Source: Microlunatus kandeliicorticis (GTDB taxonomy: Bacteria > Actinomycetota > Actinomycetes > Propionibacteriales > Propionibacteriaceae). From it: a stretch of 64,000 nt of DNA. A model generated the notes under the pieces. The model searched no databases. It had not been told where the DNA came from and worked only from the letters and a program-made list of their open reading frames with translations. The position numbers and the translations under genes were made by a program. The stretch spans positions 248,001-312,000 of the forward strand of contig NZ_JACGWT010000003.1 of assembly GCF_014137855.1 (NCBI RefSeq). The letters are read 5' to 3'. Of the stretch, positions 51,125-58,890 are shown in pieces; position 1 is the stretch's first letter, and each line of letters opens with the position of its first letter.

Positions 51125-52312
51125 ATGAGTCTCAGCGTCTCCCTGCTCACCCGCGAGTACCCGCCGACGATCTACGGCGGGGCCGGGGTGCACGTGGCCC
51201 AGCTGGTGCCGCAGCTGCGCAAGCTGTGCGAGGTCGAGGTGCAGTGCATGGGCGAGCCGCGGGAGGGGGCGACCGCGCACGCCGAGGACTTCCCGCCCGG
51301 CGCCAACGCAGCGCTGCGGGTGTTCGGGGCCGACCTGTCGATGGTGGCCGCGATCGGTGACGTCGACCTGGTGCACTCCCACACCTGGTACGCCAACCTG
51401 GCCGGTCACCTGGCCGGGTTGTTCAAGGACGTCCCGCACGTGGTGAGCGCGCACTCGCTCGAGCCGCACCGGCCGTGGAAGGCCGAGCAGCTCGGCGGCG
51501 GCTACCAGCTGTCGAGCTGGGCCGAGCGGACCGCCTTCGAGGCCGCCGACGCGGTGATCGCGGTCAGCGCCGGGATGGGCCGGGACGTGCTGGCCTCCTA
51601 TCCGGCCATCGACCCGGCACGGCTGCACGTGGTCCGCAACGGGATCGACCCCGACGAGTTCCGTCCCGACCCGGGCACCGACGTGGTCACCGCCCACGGC
51701 GTCGACCCGGACCGGCCGTCGGTGGTGTTCGTCGGGCGGATCACCCGGCAGAAGGGCCTCATCCACCTCGTCCGGGCGGCCGAGCGGCTCGACCCGGAGA
51801 CCCAGCTGGTGCTGCTGGCCGGCGCCCCGGACACCCCGGAGATCGCCCGGCAGATCGGCGACGCCTTCGCGCACCTCCAGCAGACCCGCGGCAACGTGGT
51901 CTGGATCGAGAAGATGCTGCCGCGCGCCGAGGTGCGGCAGTTCCTCACCCACGCCACCGTGTTCGCCTGCCCGTCGGTCTACGAGCCGCTCGGCATCGTC
52001 AACCTCGAGGCGATGGCGTGCGAGACCGCGGTGGTGGCCAGCGCGGTCGGCGGCATCCCCGAGGTGGTGGTCGACGGCGAGACCGGGCTGCTGGTCCCCT
52101 ACGACCCGGCCCGCGCCGACGACCCGGCGTTCGTGGCCGGCTTCGAGTCCGACTTCGCCGACCGGATCAACACGCTGACCCGTGACCCGGACCGCGCCGC
52201 CGCCTTCGGGCGGGCCGGCCGGCAGCGCTGCATCGACGAGTTCTCCTGGTCGAAGATCGCCGCCGAGACCGTCGAGGTGTACCGGCGCGCGCTCGAGGTG
52301 CACGGCTCCTGA
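51125..52312 (+). CDS. glgA: GT4-family glycogen/maltose-1-phosphate synthase
   Basis: 395 aa, GT-B fold, family GT4 (not the GT5 of enterobacterial GlgA). N-terminal LTREYPPTIYGGAGVHV, DLVHSHTWYANLAGHL; C-terminal VVFVGRITRQKGLIHLVRA and the donor-binding YEPLGIVNLEAMACETAVV. The mycobacterial counterpart has been renamed GlgM because it makes maltose 1-phosphate from ADP-glucose and glucose 1-phosphate for the GlgE alpha-glucan pathway; the same may hold here. No glgE or treS is in the window. ATG at 51125. Confidence 0.93.
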   Translation: MSLSVSLLTREYPPTIYGGAGVHVAQLVPQLRKLCEVEVQCMGEPREGATAHAEDFPPGANAALRVFGADLSMVAAIGDVDLVHSHTWYANLAGHLAGLFKDVPHVVSAHSLEPHRPWKAEQLGGGYQLSSWAERTAFEAADAVIAVSAGMGRDVLASYPAIDPARLHVVRNGIDPDEFRPDPGTDVVTAHGVDPDRPSVVFVGRITRQKGLIHLVRAAERLDPETQLVLLAGAPDTPEIARQIGDAFAHLQQTRGNVVWIEKMLPRAEVRQFLTHATVFACPSVYEPLGIVNLEAMACETAVVASAVGGIPEVVVDGETGLLVPYDPARADDPAFVAGFESDFADRINTLTRDPDRAAAFGRAGRQRCIDEFSWSKIAAETVEVYRRALEVHGS

Positions 52313-52318
52313 CGTGCG

Positions 52319-52349
52319 ACGGCCCCGGGTCCAGCGGACCCGGGGCCGT
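52319..52349. terminator. Perfect 14-bp stem terminator after glgA
   Basis: ACGGCCCCGGGTCC and its exact complement with a 3-nt loop (AGC), beginning 7 bp after the glgA stop. It can serve both glgA and the facing DUF3117 gene. Confidence 0.8.
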
Positions 52350-52367
52350 CCTCGTGCGATCAGCGGG

Positions 52368-52535
52368 TCAGCCGACGACTTCCTGCAGCGCGCCGGCCAG
52401 CTCGGCGGCCTCGTCGGCGTTCAGTTCGACGACGAGCCGACCACCACCTTCGAGCGGCACACGCATGACGATCCCGCGACCCTCCTTGGTGACCTCCATG
52501 GGTCCGTCACCGGTACGCGGTTTCATTGCAGCCAT
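52368..52535 (-). CDS. DUF3117 small protein
   Basis: 55 aa, highly conserved in actinobacteria: MAAMKPRTGDGPMEVTKEG at the start, then GIVMRVPLEGGGRLVVELNADEAAEL. Small beta-strand protein of unknown function; its place between glgA/glgC and tag is the same in mycobacteria. ATG at 52535 with GATGAGGA upstream. No membrane segment. Confidence 0.93.
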   Translation of the reverse strand: MAAMKPRTGDGPMEVTKEGRGIVMRVPLEGGGRLVVELNADEAAELAGALQEVVG

Positions 52536-52623
52536 CGTCGATCCTCATCTCTCCAGTCCGAATAGGGCTTGCCGCCCCATTATCCCGTACCCGGGTGGCA
52601 GTCGCCTCGCGGGTCGCGCCCCG

Positions 52624-52629
52624 TAGTCT
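52624..52629 (+). promoter_or_regulatory. -10 box TAGTCT before the enoyl-CoA hydratase gene
   Basis: TAGTCT, 8 nt, ATG at 52638, with no ribosome site. Probably leaderless. Confidence 0.45.
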
Positions 52630-52637
52630 CGGTCGGC

Positions 52638-53477
52638 ATGAGCGAGCCGGTGTCAGGCGTGGACCACGACGCGGCCCGGAGCACCCCGGAGGACCCGGTG
52701 GTGGTCGAGGTGGCCGACGGTGTGGGGACGGTCCGGTTCGCCCGGCCGCAGGCGCTGAACGCGCTCGACCGGGCCTCCCGGGCCCTGCTGCTCGACGCGC
52801 TGGCCGAGCTGGGCGCCGACCCCGAGGTCCGGTGCGTGGTGCTCCGCGGGACGGGTCGGGCCTTCTGCGTGGGCCAGGACCTCCGCGAGCACGCCGAGGA
52901 CCTCGGCAGCGGGGACGCCTCCCGGCTGGGCGCCAACGTGACCGACAGCTACAACCCGATCGCCCTCACGCTGGCCCAGCTGGAGAAGCCGGTGCTGGCC
53001 GGGGTCAACGGGATCGCCGCCGGGGCGGGGGCGTCGATCGCCTTCCTGGCCGACTACCGCCTGGTGGCGGCCTCGGCCGGGTTCACCACCTCGTTCACCG
53101 CGATCGGGCTGTCGGCCGACACCGGCAGCTCGTGGACGCTGCCCCGGCTGGTCGGGCGCGGCCGGGCCCTCGACCTGCTGCTCAACCCGCGGACGGTGCC
53201 GGCCGAGGAGGCGCTGGCCATCGGTCTGGCCTCCGAGGTGGTCCCCGACGCGGACTTCGACACCCGGCTGGCCGAGCTCGCCACCCGCTGGGCGCACGGC
53301 CCGACGCTGGCCTACGCGGCTGTCCGCAAGGCCGTCGCCTACGGCGAGACCCATCCGCTGAGCGACGCGCTGCCGTTCGAGGCCCGGCTGATGGAGCTCA
53401 CCGGCGCCAGCGACGACCACCGCCGGGCGGTGGAGGCGTTCCTGGCCAAGCAGCCGCCCACCTTCACCGGCCGCTGA
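52638..53477 (+). CDS. Enoyl-CoA hydratase/isomerase family protein
   Basis: 279-aa crotonase-fold enzyme. CoA/oxyanion motifs: RFARPQALNALDRA, VVLRGTGRAFCVGQDLREH, LEKPVLAGVNGIAAGAGASIAFLADYRL, and GLSADTGSSWTLPRLVGR. The GQDL and SADTGSSW segments resemble PaaG-type ring-opening isomerases of phenylacetate breakdown, but no paa genes are here, so the substrate is open. Confidence 0.9.
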   Translation: MSEPVSGVDHDAARSTPEDPVVVEVADGVGTVRFARPQALNALDRASRALLLDALAELGADPEVRCVVLRGTGRAFCVGQDLREHAEDLGSGDASRLGANVTDSYNPIALTLAQLEKPVLAGVNGIAAGAGASIAFLADYRLVAASAGFTTSFTAIGLSADTGSSWTLPRLVGRGRALDLLLNPRTVPAEEALAIGLASEVVPDADFDTRLAELATRWAHGPTLAYAAVRKAVAYGETHPLSDALPFEARLMELTGASDDHRRAVEAFLAKQPPTFTGR

Positions 53478-53481
53478 CCCG

Positions 53482-53558
53482 CGCCGAGCCGAGGAACGCG
53501 CTGAGCCGAGGAACGCGCGCTGAGCCGAGGAACGCGCGCTGAGCCTGTCGAAGCGCTC
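53482..53558. repeat. Degenerate hairpin-repeat array
   Basis: Four 19-bp units starting near 53482, 53501, 53520 and 53539 (CTGAGCCGAGGAACGCGCG). The last keeps the full core GAGCCTGTCGA with AGCGC; the others lack TGTC. Convergent junction. Confidence 0.75.
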
Positions 53559-53574
53559 CGAGCACCACCGAGGG

Positions 53575-54171
53575 TCAGCGGGTGCGGTGCGGCACGTGGC
53601 AGTCGACCAGGTGGTCGTCGACCAGACCGGCGGCCTGCATCAGGGCGTAGGCGGTGGTTGCCCCGACGAAGCGGATGCCGTGGCGTTTGAGCTCCTTGGC
53701 CAGGGCCACCGAGGCCGGGGTGGTCGCCGGGACCTCGGCGAACGACGCCGGCCGGGGCCGGTCAGGCGCCGCGAAGCTCCAGATCGTCTCGGCGAACCCC
53801 TCGCCCCAGTCGGCGACCACCGCGGCGTTGGCCAGCGCCGCCTCGATCTTCAGCCGGTTCCGGACGATGCCGGGATCACCCAGCAGCCGGTCGACGTCGT
53901 CCGGGCCGAACCCCGCGACCACGACCGGGTCGAACCCGGCGAACGCCGCCCGGAAGGCCGGGCGCTTGCGCAGGATGGTCAGCCAGGACAGACCCGACTG
54001 GAACGCCTCGAGGGTCAGCCGCTCGTAGAGCCCGGTGACCGTCCGGATCGGGACGCCCCACTCCTCGTCGTGGTAGCGCAGGTAGTCCCCGGCCGTCCCC
54101 CAGGGGCAGCGGAGCAGGCCGTCCTCGCCGCGGACCGCGCCCGACGGGCTGACCTCAACCGCCTCGGGCAC
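53575..54171 (-). CDS. tag: DNA-3-methyladenine glycosylase I
   Basis: Base-excision repair enzyme removing 3-methyladenine from DNA. 198 aa. Zinc ligands visible: Cys in LLRCPWG, His in YHDEEWG, and His/Cys in VDDHLVDCH near the C-terminus. LTLEAFQSGLSWLTILRKRPAFRAAF is diagnostic. GTG at 54171, 3 bp after the SRPBCC gene. Last gene of a three-gene operon. Confidence 0.95.
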   Translation of the reverse strand: MPEAVEVSPSGAVRGEDGLLRCPWGTAGDYLRYHDEEWGVPIRTVTGLYERLTLEAFQSGLSWLTILRKRPAFRAAFAGFDPVVVAGFGPDDVDRLLGDPGIVRNRLKIEAALANAAVVADWGEGFAETIWSFAAPDRPRPASFAEVPATTPASVALAKELKRHGIRFVGATTAYALMQAAGLVDDHLVDCHVPHRTR

Positions 54172-54174
54172 CGG

Positions 54175-54633
54175 TCAGGCGCCCTGCTCGACGGTGCGGG
54201 CGAACGTGCGCAGGCTGGCCTGCAGGCCGACGTGCAGCACCGGGTTGGCCAGCCGGGCGCCGACCTCGGTGACCTTGGCCAGCGGCAGGTCGAACACCTC
54301 GACCACGCTCACCCAGGTCTTCTCGTCGCCGCGGAAGGCCAGCTCGAACAGCCCGACGCCGGTGAAGTACGGCCCGAGGTGGAGCACCTCGACGGTGGTC
54401 GGCTGCTGCCAGTCGGTGACCACGAAGTTGTCGATCAATCCGAGCGGCAGCGGACCGAGCCGGAGCCCGTGGAAGGCCTTGATCCGGGTGCCGATGCCGG
54501 TGCTGCGCTCGCCGATCACCCGCATCGTGGTCATCGGGATCCAGTCCTCCTGGCCGTGCCAGTCGATCAACGCCGACCAGGTGCGCTCGATCGAGGCGCC
54601 GACCATCACCGACCCGCGGAGCGTGACGCTCAT
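54175..54633 (-). CDS. SRPBCC (polyketide cyclase-like) protein
   Basis: 152-aa helix-grip lipid/ligand-binding fold: SVMVGASIERTWSALIDWHGQEDWIPMT at the start, IGTRIKAFHG, and a long C-terminal helix. Ligand unknown. ATG at 54633 overlaps the stop of the DivIVA-domain gene by 4 bp, so it is translated with it. Confidence 0.88.
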   Translation of the reverse strand: MSVTLRGSVMVGASIERTWSALIDWHGQEDWIPMTTMRVIGERSTGIGTRIKAFHGLRLGPLPLGLIDNFVVTDWQQPTTVEVLHLGPYFTGVGLFELAFRGDEKTWVSVVEVFDLPLAKVTEVGARLANPVLHVGLQASLRTFARTVEQGA

Positions 54634-54992
54634 CCGCGCCCGTCCCGGGCCTCGTCGGCGCGGGCGTCGGTCCGGGCGTCGGTGCGGACCTGAGTCCGCG
54701 TGCCCGCCCCGACCCGGCGCTCGCCGCGCAGGTCGGCGATCAGCTCGTCGCGCTCGGCGATCTCGGCGCCGAGCCGCGCCAGCACGTCGTCGACCTGGTC
54801 CATGGCGTAGCCGCGGATCGCGGTGGCGAACCGCAGCGCGTCGACGTCCTCGGCGGTCAGCGGCCGGTCCGGCAGGTCCTGGCGGTAGACGTCACGCACC
54901 GGTTCCCTCCGCATCTCGCCGAGCCCGCCCGAGGCGACCACCGCGGCGACGCCGAGCACGGCGACCACCAGCACCACGATCACCCACTGCAT
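54630..54992 (-). CDS. Membrane-anchored DivIVA-domain protein
   Basis: 120 aa: N-terminal transmembrane helix (residues 1-22, WVIVVLVVAVLGVAAVVASG), then a DivIVA-like segment LTAEDVDALRFATAIRGYAMDQVDDVLARLGAEI. A polar Arg/Asp/Thr-rich tail with repeats such as RTDARTDARAD follows. Likely a membrane-curvature or pole-associated adaptor, as for other short DivIVA-domain proteins; not the main DivIVA. First gene of the operon with the SRPBCC gene and tag. Confidence 0.88.
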   Translation of the reverse strand: MQWVIVVLVVAVLGVAAVVASGGLGEMRREPVRDVYRQDLPDRPLTAEDVDALRFATAIRGYAMDQVDDVLARLGAEIAERDELIADLRGERRVGAGTRTQVRTDARTDARADEARDGRG

Positions 54993-55026
54993 GAGGGCAT
55001 GGTTTCACGCCGCTCCACTCCCCCGG

Positions 55027-55755
55027 TCAGGCCCGCTCGCGGTGGGCGAGCATGATCGCCACCGCCTCGTCCTCGTCGTCGGTCAGCTGCAGCCGCTCGA
55101 GGTCGGCGGCCGACACGTTCCCCGCCCCCGCCACCGTCCCGGACAGCCAGTCGACCAGCCCGCCCCAGTAGTCGGACCCGAAGAGCACCACCGGGAAGGC
55201 GGTGACCTTGCGGGTCTGGGCCAGGGTCAGCGCCTCGAACAGCTCGTCGAGGGTGCCGAACCCGCCGGGCATCACCACGAAGCCCTGCGCGTACTTGACG
55301 AACATCGTCTTGCGGGCGAAGAAGTAGCGGAAGTTGATCCCGAGGGTGACGTGCCGGTTGAGGCCCTGCTCGAACGGCAGCTCGATGCCCAACCCGACCG
55401 AGGTCCCGCCCGCCTCGGCGGCACCCTTGTTGGCGGCCTCCATCACGCCGGGCCCGCCGCCGGTGATCACCGTCAGCCCGGACGCGGCCAGCTTGCCGGC
55501 GATCCGCTCGGTGGCCGCCCAGACCGGGTCGTCGGTCCCGGTGCGGGCGGAGCCGAACACGCAGACCGACGGGCCGAGCTCGCTGAGGGTGTTGAACCCC
55601 TCGACGAACTCCGCCTGGATCCGCAGCACCCGCCACGGGTCGGTGTGCTCCCACCCCTCCGGGCCGCGGCTGTCGAGCAGCGCCTGGTCGGAGGTCTGCG
55701 TCGGCTGCGGTCCGGTGCGGACCACCGGACCCTGGACGTACTGACGTTGACTCAC
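55027..55755 (-). CDS. LOG-family protein (TIGR00730)
   Basis: 242 aa. Lysine-decarboxylase-like Rossmann fold with the two diagnostic motifs GGGPGVMEAANKGA and MPGGFGTLDELFE. Characterised LOG proteins release cytokinin bases from their ribosyl monophosphates (phosphoribohydrolase); a mycobacterial homolog sits next to dapE as here. GTG at 55755 with a GATGAT box 6 nt before it. The N-terminal 45 residues are an extension before VCVFGSARTG. Confidence 0.92.
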   Translation of the reverse strand: MSQRQYVQGPVVRTGPQPTQTSDQALLDSRGPEGWEHTDPWRVLRIQAEFVEGFNTLSELGPSVCVFGSARTGTDDPVWAATERIAGKLAASGLTVITGGGPGVMEAANKGAAEAGGTSVGLGIELPFEQGLNRHVTLGINFRYFFARKTMFVKYAQGFVVMPGGFGTLDELFEALTLAQTRKVTAFPVVLFGSDYWGGLVDWLSGTVAGAGNVSAADLERLQLTDDEDEAVAIMLAHRERA

Positions 55756-55808
55756 CCGTCCATCATCCCCGCGGGCCGGACGACATCCGGGCGACGACGC
55801 CCGCGACC

Positions 55809-56909
55809 TCAGCCCTGCAACCAGCGGAGCAGCGCCTCCCGGCAGGATCGGATCTCGGCGGCCGGGCAGAACTCGTCGTCGGCGTGGGCCTTGGACGGGT
55901 CGCCGGGGCCGTAGTTGACCGCCGGGATCCCCATCGCGGAGAACCGGGCCACGTCGGTCCAGCCGAACTTGGCCCGCGGCTCGCCGCCCACCGCGGCCAG
56001 GAAAGCGGCCGCCGCCGGCTGGTCGAGGCCGGGCCGGGCCCCCTCGGCGACGTCGACCACGGTGAGGTCGTAGCCCGCGAACACCGCGCGCAGGTGGGCC
56101 TCGGCGGCCGCGGCGTCGCGGTCGGGCGCGAAACGGTAGTTGACGGCCACCACGCACCGGTCGGGGATGACGTTCCCCGCGATCCCGCCCCGGATGTCCA
56201 CCGCGTTCAGCCCCTCGCGGTAGGTGAGGCCCTCGACCTCGACCTGGCGCGGGGCGTAGTCGACCAGCCGACCGAGCACCCCGGCGGCGGCGTGCACCGC
56301 GTTCTCCCCCATCCACGACCGGGCGGAGTGGGCGGCCCGGCCGCGGAGCTCGACCTCGACCCGCATGGTGCCCTGGCAGCCACCCTCGATCCCGGCGCCG
56401 GACGGCTCGCAGAGCACCGCGAAGTCACCGGCCAGCAGCTCGGGCCGGGTGCGGGCGATCCGGTTCAGCCCGTTCCGCTCGGCCTCGACCTCCTCGTTGT
56501 CGTAGAACACCCAGGTGACGTCGCGGACCGGACGCTCGCAGGCGGCCGCCACCGAGAGCTGGACGGCCACGCCGGACTTCATGTCGCAGCTGCCGCGGCC
56601 GTAGACCAGCTGGTCCTCCCCCTCGCCCTCGATCCAGGACGGCAGGTTGCCGGCCAGCGGGACGGTGTCGATGTGGCCGGCGATCACCACCCGCTCCGGG
56701 GCGCCGGTCTCGGTCCGGGCCAGCACCACGTTGCCGTCGCGGAGCACCGTGAGGTGGTCGTGGCGCCGGAGCGCCTGCTCGACCAGGTCGGCCAGCGGCT
56801 GCTCGTTCCCGCTGACCGACTCGACGTCGACGAGCGCGCGGGTCAGCGCGACCACGTCGCCGGTCAGGTCGAGAGCGGTCGGGACGGTGGGGCTCGCGTC
56901 GTTCGGCAC
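55809..56909 (-). CDS. dapE: Succinyl-diaminopimelate desuccinylase
   Basis: Removes succinate to give LL-diaminopimelate for peptidoglycan and lysine. 366-aa M20 metallopeptidase. Metal ligands and catalytic residues: VIAGHIDTVP (His, Asp), YGRGSCDMKSG (Asp), DNEEVEAERNG (Glu pair), LCEPSGAGIEGGCQG, and the C-terminal His in SKAHADDEF. GTG at 56909 with TAGGCT 6 nt upstream, leaderless. The box overlaps the end of the upstream HTH gene. Works with DapA and DapD of this window. Confidence 0.95.
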   Translation of the reverse strand: MPNDASPTVPTALDLTGDVVALTRALVDVESVSGNEQPLADLVEQALRRHDHLTVLRDGNVVLARTETGAPERVVIAGHIDTVPLAGNLPSWIEGEGEDQLVYGRGSCDMKSGVAVQLSVAAACERPVRDVTWVFYDNEEVEAERNGLNRIARTRPELLAGDFAVLCEPSGAGIEGGCQGTMRVEVELRGRAAHSARSWMGENAVHAAAGVLGRLVDYAPRQVEVEGLTYREGLNAVDIRGGIAGNVIPDRCVVAVNYRFAPDRDAAAAEAHLRAVFAGYDLTVVDVAEGARPGLDQPAAAAFLAAVGGEPRAKFGWTDVARFSAMGIPAVNYGPGDPSKAHADDEFCPAAEIRSCREALLRWLQG

Positions 56910-56915
56910 GCCGGG

Positions 56916-56921
56916 AGCCTA
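56916..56921 (-). promoter_or_regulatory. -10 box TAGGCT, leaderless dapE promoter
   Basis: Minus-strand TAGGCT, 6 nt, GTG; it overlaps the stop codon of the HTH gene. Confidence 0.5.
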
Positions 56922-57167
56922 GGCCGCGTCCCCGGCGTCCGACCCGGCGGTCTCGACCGCGAAGAGGTCGCCGGGCTGGCAGCCGAGCACGTCGCAGAGC
57001 GCGGTCAGGGTGGAGAAGCGGATGGCCTTGGCCCGCTGGTTCTTGAGCACGCTGAGGTTGACCAGCGAGACCCCGACCTGCTCGGCAACGGCGGTGAGGG
57101 TGAGCCCGCGGGCGGCGAGCACCTCGTCGAGCCGGCAGACCACCCGGTGCGGTTCCTCGACCGGCAT
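56919..57167 (-). CDS. Small Cro/CI-type HTH regulator
   Basis: 82 aa, one helix-turn-helix: RLDEVLAARGLTLTAVAEQVGVSLVNLSVLKNQRAKAIRFSTLTALCDVLGCQPGDLF, close to the YozG type. Starts at ATG 57167, one base overlapping the stop of the DUF2975 gene (TGATG). Such HTH/DUF2975 pairs are common in Gram-positive bacteria; the regulator probably represses its own operon through the three repeats at 57794-57831. Confidence 0.92.
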   Translation of the reverse strand: MPVEEPHRVVCRLDEVLAARGLTLTAVAEQVGVSLVNLSVLKNQRAKAIRFSTLTALCDVLGCQPGDLFAVETAGSDAGDAA

Positions 57168-57784
57168 CAGACCAGCCCCTCGACGTCGGCGCGCAGCCGG
57201 ACGCCCTGCCGGAAGCACTCGGCCAGCGCGAGCAGCAGCAGCCCGACCGCGAACCCGAGCAGGTCGCCCGCGCCCAGACCGACCGTGGTCTGCGGGTCGG
57301 GCCGGGCCGGCGCGGTGACCGCGAAGTCGGCGACCAGCGCGGTGGCGCGGACGACGATCACCTGGGCCAGCACCAGCAGGGCGAGCACCCGCAACCGCCG
57401 CACCACCGCGGCCTGGAACGGCTCACCGGCCCGGATCCCGGTCACCAGCCGCCACAGACAGACCGCGCCGAGCACCAGCAGCACGACCGTCTCGGCCGAC
57501 GGGAGCAGGGCCAGCACGCGCTGGACGGTCCCGGCGTCGGGGATGGTCCAGCGGACCTCGCCGGCGAAGGCCACCCGGGCGGCGCCGGACGTCGCGACCG
57601 GGGCGGCCGCCTCGGCCTCGGTGCGACTGGTCCAGTGCAGCGGCGCGCCGGTCACCCAGTCGACGACCGCGGGCACCAACCCACGGACGGCGTAGGCCAG
57701 CGGGATCAGCACCAGCAGGATCCGCAGCACCACGTAGTCGGCCCGGCTCAGCGACCAGGTCCAGAACTTCTCTCGGTTCGTCAT
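57167..57784 (-). CDS. DUF2975 membrane protein
   Basis: 205 aa with four predicted transmembrane segments (about 17-37, 95-115, 132-152 and 172-192). Between the first and second is an extracytoplasmic loop of about 55 residues. Function unknown; always seen with a small HTH regulator. The ATG at 57784 is 6 nt after a TAAGGT -10 that pairs with TTGACG at 17-nt spacing: a near-ideal, leaderless promoter. Confidence 0.9.
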   Translation of the reverse strand: MTNREKFWTWSLSRADYVVLRILLVLIPLAYAVRGLVPAVVDWVTGAPLHWTSRTEAEAAAPVATSGAARVAFAGEVRWTIPDAGTVQRVLALLPSAETVVLLVLGAVCLWRLVTGIRAGEPFQAAVVRRLRVLALLVLAQVIVVRATALVADFAVTAPARPDPQTTVGLGAGDLLGFAVGLLLLALAECFRQGVRLRADVEGLV

Positions 57785-57790
57785 GGTCCG

Positions 57791-57819
57791 ACCTTATCGA
57801 TTCTCGTTGTTATCGTCAA
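57791..57819 (-). promoter_or_regulatory. Strong leaderless promoter of the DUF2975/HTH operon
   Basis: Minus strand: TTGACG (57814-57819), 17-nt spacer, TAAGGT (57791-57796), then 6 nt to the ATG. Confidence 0.75.
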
Positions 57820-57831
57820 TCGTTGTTATCG
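57794..57831. promoter_or_regulatory. Three-unit direct-repeat operator, 16-bp period
   Basis: TTATCG at 57794, 57810 and 57826; the last two are extended to TCGTTGTTATCG. The units overlap the -10 and -35 of the DUF2975 operon. A/T-rich against the genome background. Confidence 0.65.
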
Positions 57832-57854
57832 AATGTCGTCAACCCGGCTTTCAG

Positions 57855-57860
57855 TACCCT
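57855..57860 (+). promoter_or_regulatory. -10 box TACCCT, leaderless dapD promoter
   Basis: TACCCT, 6 nt, ATG at 57867. Confidence 0.5.
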
Positions 57861-57866
57861 GACGCC

Positions 57867-58793
57867 ATGACGCGCACCGCCTGGGGCTGGGGGCTGGCCA
57901 CCGTCCACCTCTCCGGTCAGATCCTCGACACCTACTACCCGGAGCCCGCCCTCGGCGAGCCGGCCGACGACGCCGCGGCCCCCAAGGCGCTCCAGCTCGC
58001 GGCCGGCGAGGACGCGGTCCGGCGGGTGCGGACCCAGCTGGTGCGGACGGTGGTCGACCTCGACCAGCCGCCGGTCGACGCAGCCGACGTCTACCTCCGG
58101 CTGCACCTGCTCAGCCACCGGCTGGTCCGACCGCGGACGGTCAACCTCGACGGCATCTTCGGCTGCCTGGCCAACGTGGTGTGGACCTCGGTCGGTCCGT
58201 GCGCGGTCGACGGTTTCGAGCAGGTCCGGACCGCCCTGCGCACCCGGTACCCGCACGTGACCGTCTTCGGCGTCGACAAGTTCCCGCGGATGGTCGACTA
58301 CGTCGTCCCCGCGGGCGTCCGGATCGCCGACGCCGACCGGGTCCGGCTCGGCGCGCACCTGGCCCCCGGCACCACGGTGATGCACGAGGGCTTCGTGAAC
58401 TACAACGCCGGGACGATCGGCACCTCGATGGTCGAGGGCCGGATCAGCCAGGGCGTGATCGTCGGCGACCACTCCGACATCGGCGGCGGGGCCTCGATCA
58501 CCGGCACCCTGTCCGGCGGCGGCACCGAGGTGGTCTCGATCGGCGAGCGGTGCCTGCTCGGGGCCAACGCGGGGATCGGGATCGCGCTCGGCGACGACTG
58601 CGTGGTCGAGGCCGGCCTCTACGTCACCCCCGGCACCAAGGTCACGCTGCCCGACGGCTCGGTGGTCAAGGCCCGGACGCTGTCCGGCCAGGACGGCCTG
58701 CTCTTCCTCCGCAACTCGGTGACCGGGGCGGTGGAGGTCCGCGGCCGGCAGGGCAAGGTCGTCGAGCTCAACGCCGCCCTGCACGCGAACTGA
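57867..58793 (+). CDS. dapD: Tetrahydrodipicolinate N-succinyltransferase, actinobacterial type
   Basis: Transfers succinyl from succinyl-CoA in diaminopimelate synthesis. 308 aa, trimeric left-handed beta-helix enzyme of the actinobacterial DapD class, with the hexapeptide repeats in [27 protein letters not shown] and [13 protein letters not shown]. The N-terminal domain ([21 protein letters not shown]) is class-specific. ATG at 57867, leaderless. Confidence 0.96.
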   Translation: MTRTAWGWGLATVHLSGQILDTYYPEPALGEPADDAAAPKALQLAAGEDAVRRVRTQLVRTVVDLDQPPVDAADVYLRLHLLSHRLVRPRTVNLDGIFGCLANVVWTSVGPCAVDGFEQVRTALRTRYPHVTVFGVDKFPRMVDYVVPAGVRIADADRVRLGAHLAPGTTVMHEGFVNYNAGTIGTSMVEGRISQGVIVGDHSDIGGGASITGTLSGGGTEVVSIGERCLLGANAGIGIALGDDCVVEAGLYVTPGTKVTLPDGSVVKARTLSGQDGLLFLRNSVTGAVEVRGRQGKVVELNAALHAN

Positions 58794-58890
58794 GCACAGC
58801 ACCGGGAAGCGGGCGCCGCGAGCGGGTCCCGCGGCTGAGAGCCCGGCGGTTCGCCGCCCCGGGTTTGCCCGGCCGGGAGAGCATGGACTG

